DNA of 64,000 bases. It comes from Glaciecola sp028401415. Its GTDB lineage: Bacteria > Pseudomonadota > Gammaproteobacteria > Enterobacterales > Alteromonadaceae. The position numbers and the translations under genes were made by a program. Position 1 is the first letter of the stretch; each line of letters starts with the position of its first letter. The stretch spans positions 2,666,001 to 2,730,000 of the forward strand of contig NZ_CP171821.2 of NCBI RefSeq assembly GCF_028401415.2, written 5' to 3'. The notes beneath the pieces were generated by a model that saw only the letters and a program-made list of their open reading frames with translations, did not search any database and was not told the DNA's origin. Shown piece by piece: positions 8,636 to 18,314 of this stretch.

Positions 8636-9790
8636 ATGAACAACTTTGAATTTAAAAACCAGACTGAAATCTTGTTCGGCAAAGGGCAAGCATCTAAAAT
8701 CTCAGAACGCATCCCAACTGATGCCAATGTGTTATTCCTCTACGGCGGTGGTTCAATTAAGAAAAACGGCGTGTTTGATGATGTCACTAAAGCCTTGAAA
8801 GGGTTTTCTTACGTCGAGTTCTCAGGGGTTGAACCCAACCCAACGTTCGAAACGCTTTTAAAAGCCTTAGCTGTTATTGAAGAGCAAAATATCGATTTTA
8901 TTCTTGCCGTGGGTGGCGGCAGTGTGATTGATGGAGCTAAATTCCTCGCCGCCGCTGCCAATTTTGATGGTGAGCCTTGGGATATTCTCGAAAAAGGTGC
9001 TCAGTTTTCAAATCCATTACCAATTGGCGCAGTATTAACGCTTCCAGCAACAGGCTCTGAAAGCAACGGCAATTCTGTTGTGACTAAAAAAGCCACGCAA
9101 CAAAAACTCGCCTTTGGTCACCCAAGTGTACAACCTGTGTTTGCGATACTTGATCCAGTCTATACCTTTACCTTACCCTCCAAGCAAATCAGCAATGGTA
9201 CCGTTGATGCTTTTGTGCACGTGATAGAACAGTATTTAACCTACCCCGTTAACTCACCTATCCAAGACGGATTTGCCGAAACCATTCTTAGAACCTTAAT
9301 TCAGGAAGGGCCTAAAGCCTTACAAAATCCGAAGGATTACGATACAAGAGCTAATGTCATGTGGGCAGCCACGATGGCACTTAACGGGTTGATTGGACAA
9401 GGCGTTCCACAAGACTGGGCAACCCATATGATCGGTCACGAATTTACCGCGTTGTACGGCCTTGACCATGCTCAAACACTCGCCATTGTTTTACCCGCTT
9501 TAATGCGCAGACAAAAGCAGCAAAAGCGTGCAAAAATCATTCAGCTTGGCACCGAAGTCTTTAAACTGGAAGCTAATTCAGAGGATGCCCTAGTAGAAGC
9601 CACCATCGACGCCACACAAGCGTTCTTTGAACAAATGCAGGTCAAAACCCATATTTCAGATTATGGGCTTGAAAAATCTGCAGTCGATGAGGTACTTGCA
9701 AAGCTTAAGGAAAACGCCAGATTCAAACTTGGCGAACACCAAGACATCACTTTGGATGTTTCAAAAGAAATACTAGAAATGGCCTATTGA
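8636..9790 (+). CDS. yqhD: Iron-containing alcohol dehydrogenase, YqhD type
   Basis: This 384-residue protein matches the NADPH-dependent YqhD family, which reduces short aldehydes. Seen in order: the N-terminal FEFKNQTEILFGKG, the nucleotide-binding GGGSVIDGAK, the ATGSESN loop, and the metal-binding His residues in DAFVHVIEQY, HMIGHEFTALYGLDHA. Length is that of E. coli YqhD (387). A purine-rich site (GAAGGAAAG) precedes the ATG. In other bacteria it detoxifies aldehydes from lipid peroxidation; the same role here is an inference. Confidence 0.92.
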   Translation: MNNFEFKNQTEILFGKGQASKISERIPTDANVLFLYGGGSIKKNGVFDDVTKALKGFSYVEFSGVEPNPTFETLLKALAVIEEQNIDFILAVGGGSVIDGAKFLAAAANFDGEPWDILEKGAQFSNPLPIGAVLTLPATGSESNGNSVVTKKATQQKLAFGHPSVQPVFAILDPVYTFTLPSKQISNGTVDAFVHVIEQYLTYPVNSPIQDGFAETILRTLIQEGPKALQNPKDYDTRANVMWAATMALNGLIGQGVPQDWATHMIGHEFTALYGLDHAQTLAIVLPALMRRQKQQKRAKIIQLGTEVFKLEANSEDALVEATIDATQAFFEQMQVKTHISDYGLEKSAVDEVLAKLKENARFKLGEHQDITLDVSKEILEMAY

Positions 9791-9800
9791 TTAACTCTGT

Positions 9801-10733
9801 TTAATCCAAGAAGGTACTTAAATATTTTGCCAGCTCAAGCATGGCAAACTGTCCTGAAATGCGCTCAGCGTCCGAATTGTAATTAGTATTGGTATTCACA
9901 TCATAGGCAAAACTGTTGCCATTTTTGTCCTGGATTGCCTCAATACCCGCTACTTGCACATTGTTCGCTGCTAAAAATGCCTCATATTTATCGATGAATG
10001 GCGGACGGTAATCGTTGAGAATTTCAAATTTAGCTTTAGCTGCTGATGATACGCTGTCGGTGGGGCAGAATAAGTCGTCGATGGCACATGCGTCTGCGGG
10101 GCACAGCTCAAAACCTTCGGAGGTATCAACTTGTACCGCATATAAGAACTTTCCGCCGATAAATTCATGACGAATAATGTAGGGGGCTGGCGCCTCAATA
10201 TATTGCTGCACTAAGGTGATACCGTCTACTGGTTCGTCAAAATCTGGCCCTTCGACATAACGTTCTAAAGCCTCAATGGAATGGAAGAGCTGCACGCCCT
10301 GGCCTTTTCCTGCCCGGTTGTGCTTAGTAATAAAGGATGACTTATCGAGTGTCTTTGCTGCTTGTATAATTTGTGCTTTACCAACTGCCACAATGGTTTT
10401 AGGCGTTGCAATACCGGCATGATTTAAAGCCATATACTGGTTTACTTTACTGACTTCCAGACGAAGCGCTCGGTTACCGTTAATCACTTTACAATCATGC
10501 CGCTCAAGCCAGGCTAAGACAGATTCTGCATACTCGGGCGCATATCGATGGTTTCGGGTATGCGAAGATGCGCTGATGCGGTTGTAAAATACCCCTGCTG
10601 GGGGGCTGGACGATAAATCAAGCGTCCCCTCATCTAAATGCCACATTTCGTAAGGGAGCTTTAGCTCATCAAGCCTATTTTGCAGATGAACCGTCCATTC
10701 ATTATTTTCATGTAAAACATGTATTTTTGACAT
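9801..10733 (-). CDS. ATP-grasp family protein (RimK-like)
   Basis: The 310-residue protein has the ATP-grasp layout: an N-terminal Rossmann-like part, then FITKHNRAGKGQGVQLF (ATP-binding Lys and glycine loop), a VQQYIEAPAPYIIRHEFIGG strand pair, and C-terminal FAYDVNTNTNYN carrying the Mg-binding Asn/Asp residues. Enzymes of this kind ligate a carboxylate to an amine using ATP; neither substrate is visible. It is convergent with the yqhD-type gene (10-bp gap). A specific family name is not justified. Confidence 0.85.
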   Translation of the reverse strand: MSKIHVLHENNEWTVHLQNRLDELKLPYEMWHLDEGTLDLSSSPPAGVFYNRISASSHTRNHRYAPEYAESVLAWLERHDCKVINGNRALRLEVSKVNQYMALNHAGIATPKTIVAVGKAQIIQAAKTLDKSSFITKHNRAGKGQGVQLFHSIEALERYVEGPDFDEPVDGITLVQQYIEAPAPYIIRHEFIGGKFLYAVQVDTSEGFELCPADACAIDDLFCPTDSVSSAAKAKFEILNDYRPPFIDKYEAFLAANNVQVAGIEAIQDKNGNSFAYDVNTNTNYNSDAERISGQFAMLELAKYLSTFLD

Positions 10734-10795
10734 TGTCCTGTCTCTTTATTCTGCCATTTTGCCACTAGTTACGACAAAAAATTGAAAGTTAATAC

Positions 10796-12697
10796 TTATT
10801 CGCTCACACCCAAATCCCAAAGCCACGCCGCTTGCTCAAGCACTAATTCACGATCTTCTTCGAGCAAAAACTTCGCATTGACTGCATCGCTGATTGCGCG
10901 ATTTAAAGCATTGCGGTAGCCGTCCCAATCTCGATAACGCTTGATGATGCTTTCTTTGGGCAAGAGCTTAATCGATCCTCTAAAATCCATCATTTCGTCA
11001 TGCGCAAATTCTGCTTTGTGGCGCAAAACATACGGTAAAAAGCTGGCTAATGGCTCAACTAATAATGGATGCTGAACACCGCCTAACTCATTCCCGTACT
11101 CGTTGATAGCCGGTACCGGTGGAACCACAGTGGCCAAGATACGAGGCGGATTTAAAGCAATGATTCCTTGTTTCCACTGGTCTCCATAATCGTAAATGTA
11201 TGCGGTGTGTGGGCTTTTGGGTTTGGCCAAAGCACTCAGTACGTTGGGAAGCCTATATTCATCAAAGGGCACTAAGGTATTGTCTGCAAACCTTGGGAAT
11301 TGCGAATCAGGTGGTGTTTTGTTGAGCGCGACCCAATCTGTCAAATTGCTCAATAGGGCCCGCAGATTAAGCAACAAATTGAGAGGATTACCCTGAAAAT
11401 AGCCCTCAACACCTTCAATTCTCTTCACGTTACGTTGCTGCTCAACAAAATGTTGAGCAGAAGCAAGGTGATAAATTCTTTCACTCGCTAATGGTTCCAC
11501 ATCTTTGTTGTTGTGAGTATGGATAAGCGCCGAAGCACGGCCCCAGTATTCATAGCCCGTATTGGTAAAAAACACCTTAGGATGATGCTCTGTTGGTAAA
11601 TGTGACATTAAGCCATCGCTTTTGCCAGTCAAAGGATGAGGCAATTCAGTGCTCGCAAATGGAAAGACGTCGGTCGGATAAAAGAAGGCTGACATCCTAT
11701 GCGCATCTCTTGAGGGTTGCCCAAAACGATGATTAAAACTCCCACGACCAGCGCCAGCAGTGTGAATAAGCATCCCATCAAAAGCCGAAGTACCTGATTC
11801 GGTTTGATTAAAACCTTGATATAAAAAGTGCCGTAGCCACCTACCGGTTTGCGATACCCCAAATGCAATGGTTTTGGGGCTTGCGAAAAGCGAGTCTTGT
11901 TGCTTGATATACTCGGCAGTGTCTCGAATGAGCGCTAAACCTAAACCAAGTACGATAGAATGTTGTGAAGGATAGACGAGCTCATAAATCCCCGGAGAAA
12001 ATTCGCCGATAATGGCATCACCTTCTTCAGAAAAGGACCAATTTGAAGCAGATACGACTTTTTTAATCTCGTTAGGACCCGTTCGATAGGTAAGATAGGC
12101 TTCTTTTTCTCGTGAGCGATCAATCAAATAAAGCACATCGATATTATCTCTATGTGCTACTCGTAGGGTCTCGCTTTTGCTTTCTAGGGTCCAATCACTG
12201 CGCACTAGACCGCTTGTGCCAGAGGTACGTGGCAGCTCAACCGACATGTTCTTTCCATCGGCAAATACATCGGCCTGCCAACCCACCCACAGAACGGATA
12301 ATCCCAGACGCTGAATCAAGCCATCGCCCAAGCTTGCTGCAGAATCAGGCACTGGATTGGAGGGCGCGTTGTTAAAGTAGCGCAGCGATGCTTTCGAGCC
12401 ACGATTGCTGATTTCAAAAAGCGTGGCTTTGCGTGCCTTAGGATCCACAGGCTGAATAATAAAGAACGTGGATTTTGCCCTTACTTTTCCATCGCTTTGA
12501 GCGGCTAATTCAATGTCGACTATGTTTTGGTTTTGCTCAAGCATTGGGGCAAATTCGAAGTGCAAATAGCCTTGCATACTTTGCAATTTAATACCGAAAG
12601 CTTCAAATTCGCGTTGTTCATTTACTTCAACATCTACAAGCTTGGCAGAAGTGATATGGGCGCTAAATAAAAGCGCTATCAGTAGTATTAAGCGCAT
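10796..12697 (-). CDS. Secreted alpha/beta-hydrolase-domain protein (Abhydrolase_10 type)
   Basis: After a signal peptide (MRLILLIALLFSAHITSA) the ~610-residue mature protein resembles the large alpha/beta-hydrolase-domain family found in secreted proteobacterial proteins: the nucleophile elbow may be GVSQTGRWLRHFLYQG, where Ser lies in G-x-S-Q-T-G, preceded by a Gly-rich DGMLIHTAGAGRGSFN loop further on. No substrate is known for the family. A GTG codon at 12712 would add five residues; the ATG at 12697 is preferred because it starts the signal peptide directly. Confidence 0.75.
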   Translation of the reverse strand: MRLILLIALLFSAHITSAKLVDVEVNEQREFEAFGIKLQSMQGYLHFEFAPMLEQNQNIVDIELAAQSDGKVRAKSTFFIIQPVDPKARKATLFEISNRGSKASLRYFNNAPSNPVPDSAASLGDGLIQRLGLSVLWVGWQADVFADGKNMSVELPRTSGTSGLVRSDWTLESKSETLRVAHRDNIDVLYLIDRSREKEAYLTYRTGPNEIKKVVSASNWSFSEEGDAIIGEFSPGIYELVYPSQHSIVLGLGLALIRDTAEYIKQQDSLFASPKTIAFGVSQTGRWLRHFLYQGFNQTESGTSAFDGMLIHTAGAGRGSFNHRFGQPSRDAHRMSAFFYPTDVFPFASTELPHPLTGKSDGLMSHLPTEHHPKVFFTNTGYEYWGRASALIHTHNNKDVEPLASERIYHLASAQHFVEQQRNVKRIEGVEGYFQGNPLNLLLNLRALLSNLTDWVALNKTPPDSQFPRFADNTLVPFDEYRLPNVLSALAKPKSPHTAYIYDYGDQWKQGIIALNPPRILATVVPPVPAINEYGNELGGVQHPLLVEPLASFLPYVLRHKAEFAHDEMMDFRGSIKLLPKESIIKRYRDWDGYRNALNRAISDAVNAKFLLEEDRELVLEQAAWLWDLGVSE

Positions 12698-12883
12698 AGG
12701 ACTGGTTCTCACTCTTACCGACAGTGGATGGAGTATTATGTTGCCTGAATCGCATCACAATGTCGTTAAACTTCTGATTTATCCTCTGGATTGCGAATTG
12801 CTGAGGCGATGGACACCCATCAAAAGTCTAAGCCATAAACATTAAGGCGTGACGGGTGCCTGAGAGATACTCGTTACCAGACT

Positions 12884-13951
12884 CTACACTGATAGACTGT
12901 TTTCAATAAGCGTGATGGCATCATTTAAGGCTTTCTGGGAATCAGCAATTATCTCTAGTCGAGAGTCAGGGGCTTCATCGTATTCACTGATGCTAAGCTC
13001 ATCCCCGTTCGCATTAAAGGCAAAAATTCCTTGGGATGTAATCATCACTCCCTTCATTCGAGTGAGATTGAGGCTGTTAAAAACATCATTGATCGTTTCG
13101 AAATCGAACCAGTGCTGAGCAGGCCACACCCAGCCACATGAGAAAAACCCCTCACCCTCACTTTGTTTTTTGACAGTTGAGCTTGGGTTTTGAATCACCG
13201 CTCTTGCAAGTTGAGCTGAGGTGCTTGTGGCTTGTGATATTGACGATTCGGCGCGCCCTGTGATTATGGGTTTCGCTTTGTTGCGATGAGCGAATTTACT
13301 TGAGCGTTTAAGTAAGGCCAGATCAATGCTTCCTAGATCTGCAGTCACTACGGGTGTTTTTTCACAGCCTATTTCGTTCAAGTATTGGTGTAATTGTGAA
13401 ATTTCATCACCTTGATACAAATCAGATTTGGTGATCACTATGTTGTCTGCAACATCAAACTGCTGCTTAAACGTTTGATGCTCCCGCCAGCGCGGATTGC
13501 TCAATCTGCGCGCATCGACCACACACAGTGTACTTTGCAGTTGAATGACGTCTTGGTAATGTTCAGCACCTAAGGTTTCAATTACTTCTTTGGGATGGCC
13601 CAAGCCCGTAGGTTCAATAAGCAGACGATGGGGTCGAGCAGCTGCGAGTAGCTGATTTAAAGCGATATGCATCGGTAAGCTTGAGGCGCAACACATGCAG
13701 CCTCCAGGCACTTCGCGAATAAATAGGCTCTGTATTTGTGAGCTATCATCTTGCGAAGCGGTTTTAGGCGAACTTTGCGTGCGAGTATTAAGTAAAGCCG
13801 CATCTATGCCTATCTCGCCAAATTCATTTACTAGTACTGCCCATCTTTCATCAGCAGGCTTCGCTTCCAACAGTTTTTGAATAAGGGTGGTTTTTCCGGC
13901 ACCTAAAGCACCGGTAATGATATTAGTAGGAACAGACGTTATTATTTTCAT
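12884..13951 (-). CDS. CobW/G3E-family GTPase, likely zinc metallochaperone
   Basis: GTP-dependent metal chaperones of the COG0523 group deliver zinc under starvation. Seen: Walker A GALGAGKTTL (14-23), the metal site CMCC (85-88) inside GGCMCC, the switch ELIEPTGLGHP-like segment LLIEPTGLGHP, the base-specificity motif TKSD, and a C-terminal CobW_C domain ending around FAFNANGDEL. At 355 residues it is normal length. It lies 107 bp downstream of the AztD-like gene on the same strand in a zinc-uptake cluster, which strongly suggests the zinc-related branch. The metal itself is not provable from sequence. Confidence 0.88.
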   Translation of the reverse strand: MKIITSVPTNIITGALGAGKTTLIQKLLEAKPADERWAVLVNEFGEIGIDAALLNTRTQSSPKTASQDDSSQIQSLFIREVPGGCMCCASSLPMHIALNQLLAAARPHRLLIEPTGLGHPKEVIETLGAEHYQDVIQLQSTLCVVDARRLSNPRWREHQTFKQQFDVADNIVITKSDLYQGDEISQLHQYLNEIGCEKTPVVTADLGSIDLALLKRSSKFAHRNKAKPIITGRAESSISQATSTSAQLARAVIQNPSSTVKKQSEGEGFFSCGWVWPAQHWFDFETINDVFNSLNLTRMKGVMITSQGIFAFNANGDELSISEYDEAPDSRLEIIADSQKALNDAITLIENSLSV

Positions 13952-13970
13952 TTAAGTTTGATTCATCAAA

Positions 13971-14046
13971 GTGCCCACAAAAGGGCACGCTTGCTCTCTC
14001 GTTTTTTATTATCCTAGATTGGAAACATAAAAAGCCTGAGAGCAAG
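13971..14046 (-). promoter_or_regulatory. Hairpins in the leader of the CobW-type gene
   Basis: Two inverted repeats lie between the AztD-like stop and the GTPase start. GTGCCC/GGGCAC (13971-13988, 6-nt loop) can form a tight stem 20 bp before the start codon. CTTGCTCTC and GAGAGCAAG (13990-13998 and 14038-14046) are a perfect 9-bp pair around a 39-base loop. They could attenuate or protect the operon transcript; neither is a classical terminator with a clean U-run. Confidence 0.35.
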
Positions 14047-14058
14047 GTGTCGCTATCA

Positions 14059-15441
14059 TCAGTCCTCGTGCTCGGCAATGCCCAACCACGTTAAACTCGC
14101 CGGAACAAAGTCTAACTCAAAATCGCCTTCAATTTCTCTATCTTCAATGTGCACCATCACAACATGTTGAGCAATTGGATCTGACACGAAAGCATAGCCA
14201 CCGTTTTGTGACACAGTCATGCTAAAATTCTGCCCTTCAGGCATGAGGCTTAAGTCTTGCTCGCTAATGTCGATACGCCCTTCAAATTCAAACTCATTTA
14301 CACCCGCATGCACGTGACCTGACAATACGGTTAAAAATCCTAAGCTGTCTAGAATTAAGGCATGCTCACCATCATAGGTAAATGAATATGCAATAGGACG
14401 AGCGCCATCTTCTGGCTGCCAATCAATCATTTCCATGCTGTTCGCTTCAGCGTCAAGGCTTAGCACAAAGACTTCACCTGTGGCGCGATTACTTGCGACT
14501 CCAATAAACGCTTCTGCATCGTGATGACCATAAATTGAGCCAACACGAGCAGAGCCAATTGCATCAATGTTTTCGATTTTACTCGCTTCAAATGCATTAT
14601 CGTGTTCATGAGCAACCAGCACGCCATCTCCACAGCCAAAGAGCACTGCGTCGTGATTTTGCGCTGCGCCATGTAAGTCTGGGCAATTTACGTCAAGGGT
14701 TTGCTCTAATTCAAACTCGCCGTCATGCAAATGAAATACACCCACTTGGTCTGGCAAAATGGTGTTGCCAGAGGTACTTTCAACGTCGTCTCGACGAATA
14801 GTCGAGAGTAAGAACTCTCCGCGAGGCTCGGCTACGCCATGCATATTGACGGTATACATTAGGCTGGCGGGATTGCTATTTTCATTGGTAATGTCAGTAT
14901 CAGTGATCACCTGCACAGAAGCTGGTACTCCTGCCTCAGCGTCACCATCATAGAATATTGCCGATTGACCCAGCTCGTTTACAAAGTGAGTGGGGCGAGA
15001 GCCAGTGAGCACATAGTCGGTCATTTGAGGCATTTGCTCATAATCATGAAGGTGATCTACATGGTCTTCTCGCCATAAGCCACCATCGATAAATTCAACC
15101 ATGTCGTTGCTTCGAGCCGTGATCACTGCATATCGATGCGAGCCTGATGCATATAAGCGAGAGCCTTCATGGCTTAAGGTAAAACTATCGAGCACGGCAC
15201 CATCGTCCAAGTCTATTAACGATATAGAATTACTTTGTGCTGAGGTGACGGCCAAGCGTCCCATGCTTTCAATTAAAAAGTCGCCACCCGGTGGATTGCC
15301 ACTGCCGCTACCGCCATCGCTTGGGGGCTCTTCAACAATCGGGTCACGTTCTATTATGGTCGTTTCTGCATCGCCACAGCCAGTCAAAAACGCAGCACTT
15401 ACGGCAATTGTAAGGATGCCTAGTGAATTCAGATGTTTCAT
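14059..15441 (-). CDS. AztD-like zinc metallochaperone lipoprotein (beta-propeller)
   Basis: A lipoprotein signal (lipobox LTGC) and a low-complexity linker (Pro/Ser/Gly-rich, ~residues 25-55) precede a beta-propeller-like domain. The His/Asp-rich loop EDHVDHLHDYEQM, then RPTHFVN, HGVAEPRGEF, CPDLHGAAQNHDAVLFGCGDG, follow the order of conserved segments in AztD, the periplasmic zinc chaperone of some ABC zinc importers. AztD is normally soluble; here it is lipid-anchored and sits right behind a ZnuD-like receptor, so it may receive zinc from it (inference). The frame is open to 15543, but ATG 15441 has AAAGGA upstream and begins the signal. Confidence 0.8.
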   Translation of the reverse strand: MKHLNSLGILTIAVSAAFLTGCGDAETTIIERDPIVEEPPSDGGSGSGNPPGGDFLIESMGRLAVTSAQSNSISLIDLDDGAVLDSFTLSHEGSRLYASGSHRYAVITARSNDMVEFIDGGLWREDHVDHLHDYEQMPQMTDYVLTGSRPTHFVNELGQSAIFYDGDAEAGVPASVQVITDTDITNENSNPASLMYTVNMHGVAEPRGEFLLSTIRRDDVESTSGNTILPDQVGVFHLHDGEFELEQTLDVNCPDLHGAAQNHDAVLFGCGDGVLVAHEHDNAFEASKIENIDAIGSARVGSIYGHHDAEAFIGVASNRATGEVFVLSLDAEANSMEMIDWQPEDGARPIAYSFTYDGEHALILDSLGFLTVLSGHVHAGVNEFEFEGRIDISEQDLSLMPEGQNFSMTVSQNGGYAFVSDPIAQHVVMVHIEDREIEGDFELDFVPASLTWLGIAEHED

Positions 15442-15490
15442 TAATATATTCCTTTCTTTAAATTTGAGTCTGCTAAAAAGCTGCTTGCGA

Positions 15491-18106
15491 TTAAAAATTT
15501 CCACGAAGGCCGATGCTAAAGTTTCGGCCTGGTCGTGGCGCAATGTTTTTCAGAAATGAGCTGTGTACTCTTGCTTCAGTATCGGTGAGGTTTTCACCGC
15601 GCACATAAAGTGCAATGTTGTCGTTCAGCACAGGTAAATCGTAGGAGATGCTGGCATCAATTAGCGTGTAACCGTTGGTTTGAGTCTCAAACTCTGCAAT
15701 CCTGTCTTGATCTTCATAGCGGGTGATATCTACATGAGCGTTGATGCGCTCAGTTTGGTAGGTCCACTGTGTACCAAAGCGCAGGGGCGGTGTTCTTGGT
15801 AAATCACCGCCATCTTTCAGCCGTGCTCTTACAAAATCCGAAAACACGGTAGCTTTGAATTCGCTGCTGACTTGCCATGCAACTTGGGCTTCAAAACCGT
15901 GCAAGATCACATCATCAGTTTTGAACAAGAATACCGGTAGTTCGCCGGAGTGATCGTGTTCATCGCTACCGTGATCGTGGTCATCGTGAGAGCCATGATC
16001 GTCATGTCCGTGATCATCATGACCTTCATCACCATGGTTGTGCCCGTCATCTGCAAATAAACCGGTATTTACTTGATAATAGTAATTGTCAATGTCGTTA
16101 TAAAATGCATTGAAAATGAAGGCGACATACCCTTGGGTTTTCCTGAAGGTCAAGTCGATGTTGTTAGATGTTTCAAGGTCAATAACTTCGCTAGTAAGGC
16201 CAATTGCGGGCTCTTCACCATGATTATGACCGTCTTGTGAATGTCCATCTTCGTGTTCATTAAGGGCAAACAAGGCACCAATTTCGAAAGTCCTCGTACC
16301 AATATGCGGACCAAAAGACAGAAGCTCAGAAGCCGATGGTGCGCGCTCAGAACGAGAAACCGAGATACCAAGGTTGTATCCTGGCGTAAAATCCCACACC
16401 GCGCCTGCGGATAAAGTTACCGGCGTAAACTCATGATCCGCGGTAAATACGCGGGTTATCTCGAGCTCACTTCCATGGTCATGATCGTGATCGTGATCGT
16501 GATCGTGATCGTCATCACTATGCTCATCATGACGGTGCGCTTCAATAGTAGGCAAGCGCAAAGTATCCGCTTGCAAGGTAACACGCTCAATACGCGCGCC
16601 CAATTGCACCAGTACATCTCCAAAATGGCGCTCTTCCATGAGCGCAAGGGCAAACATTTCCATAGTGGAGGGTGGGGTAAAGGCTTCACTGCCTTGCGCC
16701 TCAATATCGGTGTGTTTATAATGAAGCGACAAGCCGCCGCGCCAATCAGCAATTGGGCGATGAAGTGCATCAAAACGCAGCTCATAAGTCTCATTGGCAA
16801 ATACAGTTCCGACTGAACCATGTTCAATCTCGGCGTGTTCATAATCGGTGTATCCTGCGCGCAAGTTGACTTCGCTGATAAACGCATTTTCAAACTCTAG
16901 CTCGCTGATCAGCTGCATACGACTTTGCGTTAAGTCGGCAAAGACATCGTCCGAATGCATCTCACTATCGTGTTCATCGCCTCCGTGCTCGTCATCGTGA
17001 TCATGGTCGTGCCCAGCATGTCCCTCATCGCCGTGCGAATGACCGGGAATACCATATTCACGATTAAACCGTTCGAACGACATACCCACAAAACCATTGT
17101 CCAATAAGTAGCTACCACCAAAGGTAAAACCATAGGACTCTTCCGCGCTGTTGCCTACGGTGAATTCATTCGAATGTTGGTGTTTAGAGTCGTGATCATG
17201 ATCGTGATCATCTTCAGAATCATGATCACCATGCATTAGCTCATCTTCGATATCCGCTATTACAGGAACATCATAATCGTTAGAATCGCGATAGAATCCG
17301 TCAGCATAGAACGCAAAGTTGTTAATGCCAGTGGTGACATTAAATGATGCGAGTTTTTGGTCGTCCACCGTGCTCGTTTCAAGCAAGAACTCACCGCTTG
17401 TTTCGTTGGTGGTTGGCACACGGTTATCCACGACATTAACCACACCACCAATCGCACCACTGCCGTAAAAAAGCGTCGCCGGTCCGCGTAGTACCTCAAT
17501 CTGCTCTGCCGTTGCGGCTTCTGTTGCTACCGCATGATCTGGACCAACCCTTGACACATCGCTTACATCCAATCCGTTTTGTGCAATCAAAACGCGAGGA
17601 CCGCTTAAGCCTCTAATAATTGGCGTGCTCGCCACTTTTGCGTGAAAGTTAGTGTGCACACCTGCCAGTCTTTCAAGGGTATCGCCAAGGGTAGCGCGCT
17701 GCTCACGGCGCAATCGCTCACCGGACAACACACTAATGGGTATGGAAGATTCCATTGCCGACATATGCAAAGGCGTTGAAACGATGTCGATTACTTCAAT
17801 GGGAGATCGTGCAAGCACTAAATTCAGATTATTCAATCCACTAGCAGGAACAGAAAAATCTTCGTGCAAATGCGCAAAACCTTTGGCACTGACGTGAATT
17901 TCAGCAGTGTCAACATTCACATCTTCAAACGCAAAACGCCCATTATTATCGGTACGCACATTCAGCGCTAAGCCATGAATCTCGACGTGAGCGTTGGCAA
18001 TTGGCATTCCATCCGCGCCTGACACGAGACCTTCTACAGTTTGCGCCAGTACACTGCCTGACAAGCTGGCGCAAATCAGGAGCGCTAACTTCGAACGTTT
18101 CTTCAT
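15491..18106 (-). CDS. znuD: ZnuD-like TonB-dependent zinc receptor with His-rich loops
   Basis: This is an 871-residue outer-membrane receptor that should import zinc using TonB energy. In order: signal peptide to LAQ, a carboxypeptidase-regulatory-like domain (~residues 23-90), the plug (RRLAGVHTNF-type segment, IIRGLSGPRVLI, ENVLRGPATLFYGSGAIGGVVNVV pattern), and a beta barrel ending in F. Four extracellular-type loops are extreme His/Asp runs (around residues 300, 365, 530 and 690), a hallmark of ZnuD-type zinc receptors. Transcription starts divergent from zur with a perfect Zur-box palindrome between, so zinc repression is expected. The aztD-like gene follows 50 bp downstream. Confidence 0.9.
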   Translation of the reverse strand: MKKRSKLALLICASLSGSVLAQTVEGLVSGADGMPIANAHVEIHGLALNVRTDNNGRFAFEDVNVDTAEIHVSAKGFAHLHEDFSVPASGLNNLNLVLARSPIEVIDIVSTPLHMSAMESSIPISVLSGERLRREQRATLGDTLERLAGVHTNFHAKVASTPIIRGLSGPRVLIAQNGLDVSDVSRVGPDHAVATEAATAEQIEVLRGPATLFYGSGAIGGVVNVVDNRVPTTNETSGEFLLETSTVDDQKLASFNVTTGINNFAFYADGFYRDSNDYDVPVIADIEDELMHGDHDSEDDHDHDHDSKHQHSNEFTVGNSAEESYGFTFGGSYLLDNGFVGMSFERFNREYGIPGHSHGDEGHAGHDHDHDDEHGGDEHDSEMHSDDVFADLTQSRMQLISELEFENAFISEVNLRAGYTDYEHAEIEHGSVGTVFANETYELRFDALHRPIADWRGGLSLHYKHTDIEAQGSEAFTPPSTMEMFALALMEERHFGDVLVQLGARIERVTLQADTLRLPTIEAHRHDEHSDDDHDHDHDHDHDHGSELEITRVFTADHEFTPVTLSAGAVWDFTPGYNLGISVSRSERAPSASELLSFGPHIGTRTFEIGALFALNEHEDGHSQDGHNHGEEPAIGLTSEVIDLETSNNIDLTFRKTQGYVAFIFNAFYNDIDNYYYQVNTGLFADDGHNHGDEGHDDHGHDDHGSHDDHDHGSDEHDHSGELPVFLFKTDDVILHGFEAQVAWQVSSEFKATVFSDFVRARLKDGGDLPRTPPLRFGTQWTYQTERINAHVDITRYEDQDRIAEFETQTNGYTLIDASISYDLPVLNDNIALYVRGENLTDTEARVHSSFLKNIAPRPGRNFSIGLRGNF
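16483..16512. repeat. Five perfect GATCGT hexamers inside the receptor gene
   Basis: The hexamer is repeated five times head to tail and encodes alternating His-Asp residues on the minus strand in one of the His-rich loops. Gain or loss of units would change loop length without shifting the frame. Confidence 0.9.
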
Positions 18107-18169
18107 TGATTTTTCCTTAAAATGACATGCAAGCGTGATTGCAGCAAATGATTTACTTTTTCATGTTAT

Positions 18170-18182
18170 GTTATACTATAAC
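18170..18182. promoter_or_regulatory. Zur box between the ZnuD-like gene and zur
   Basis: GTTATACTATAAC is a perfect palindrome and matches the core of the gammaproteobacterial Zur operator (ATGTTATAnTATAAC). The left flank adds the AT of the fuller consensus. It is 64 bp from the receptor start and 133 bp from the zur start, well placed to control both. Confidence 0.8.
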
Positions 18183-18314
18183 TAAAAATCAATAGGTAAT
18201 TGTGTCATTTTTATTGGAAGGGACATGGGAGAATTAATTTGCAGTTGCCAAAGAGCAAATTCTAAAGCGGTCTAAAATATCCCTCGAATGAAAGATCCGG
18301 GGCTTGGAAATTTG

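Noticed and set aside
12845..12870. GGGTGCCTGAGAGATAC resembles part of a TPP or glycine riboswitch
   Set aside because: The rest of the aptamer core is missing and no plus-strand gene follows.
16433..16893. Long ORFs antisense or out of frame in the TonB receptor
   Set aside because: They are products of the His/Asp codon repeats in other frames.
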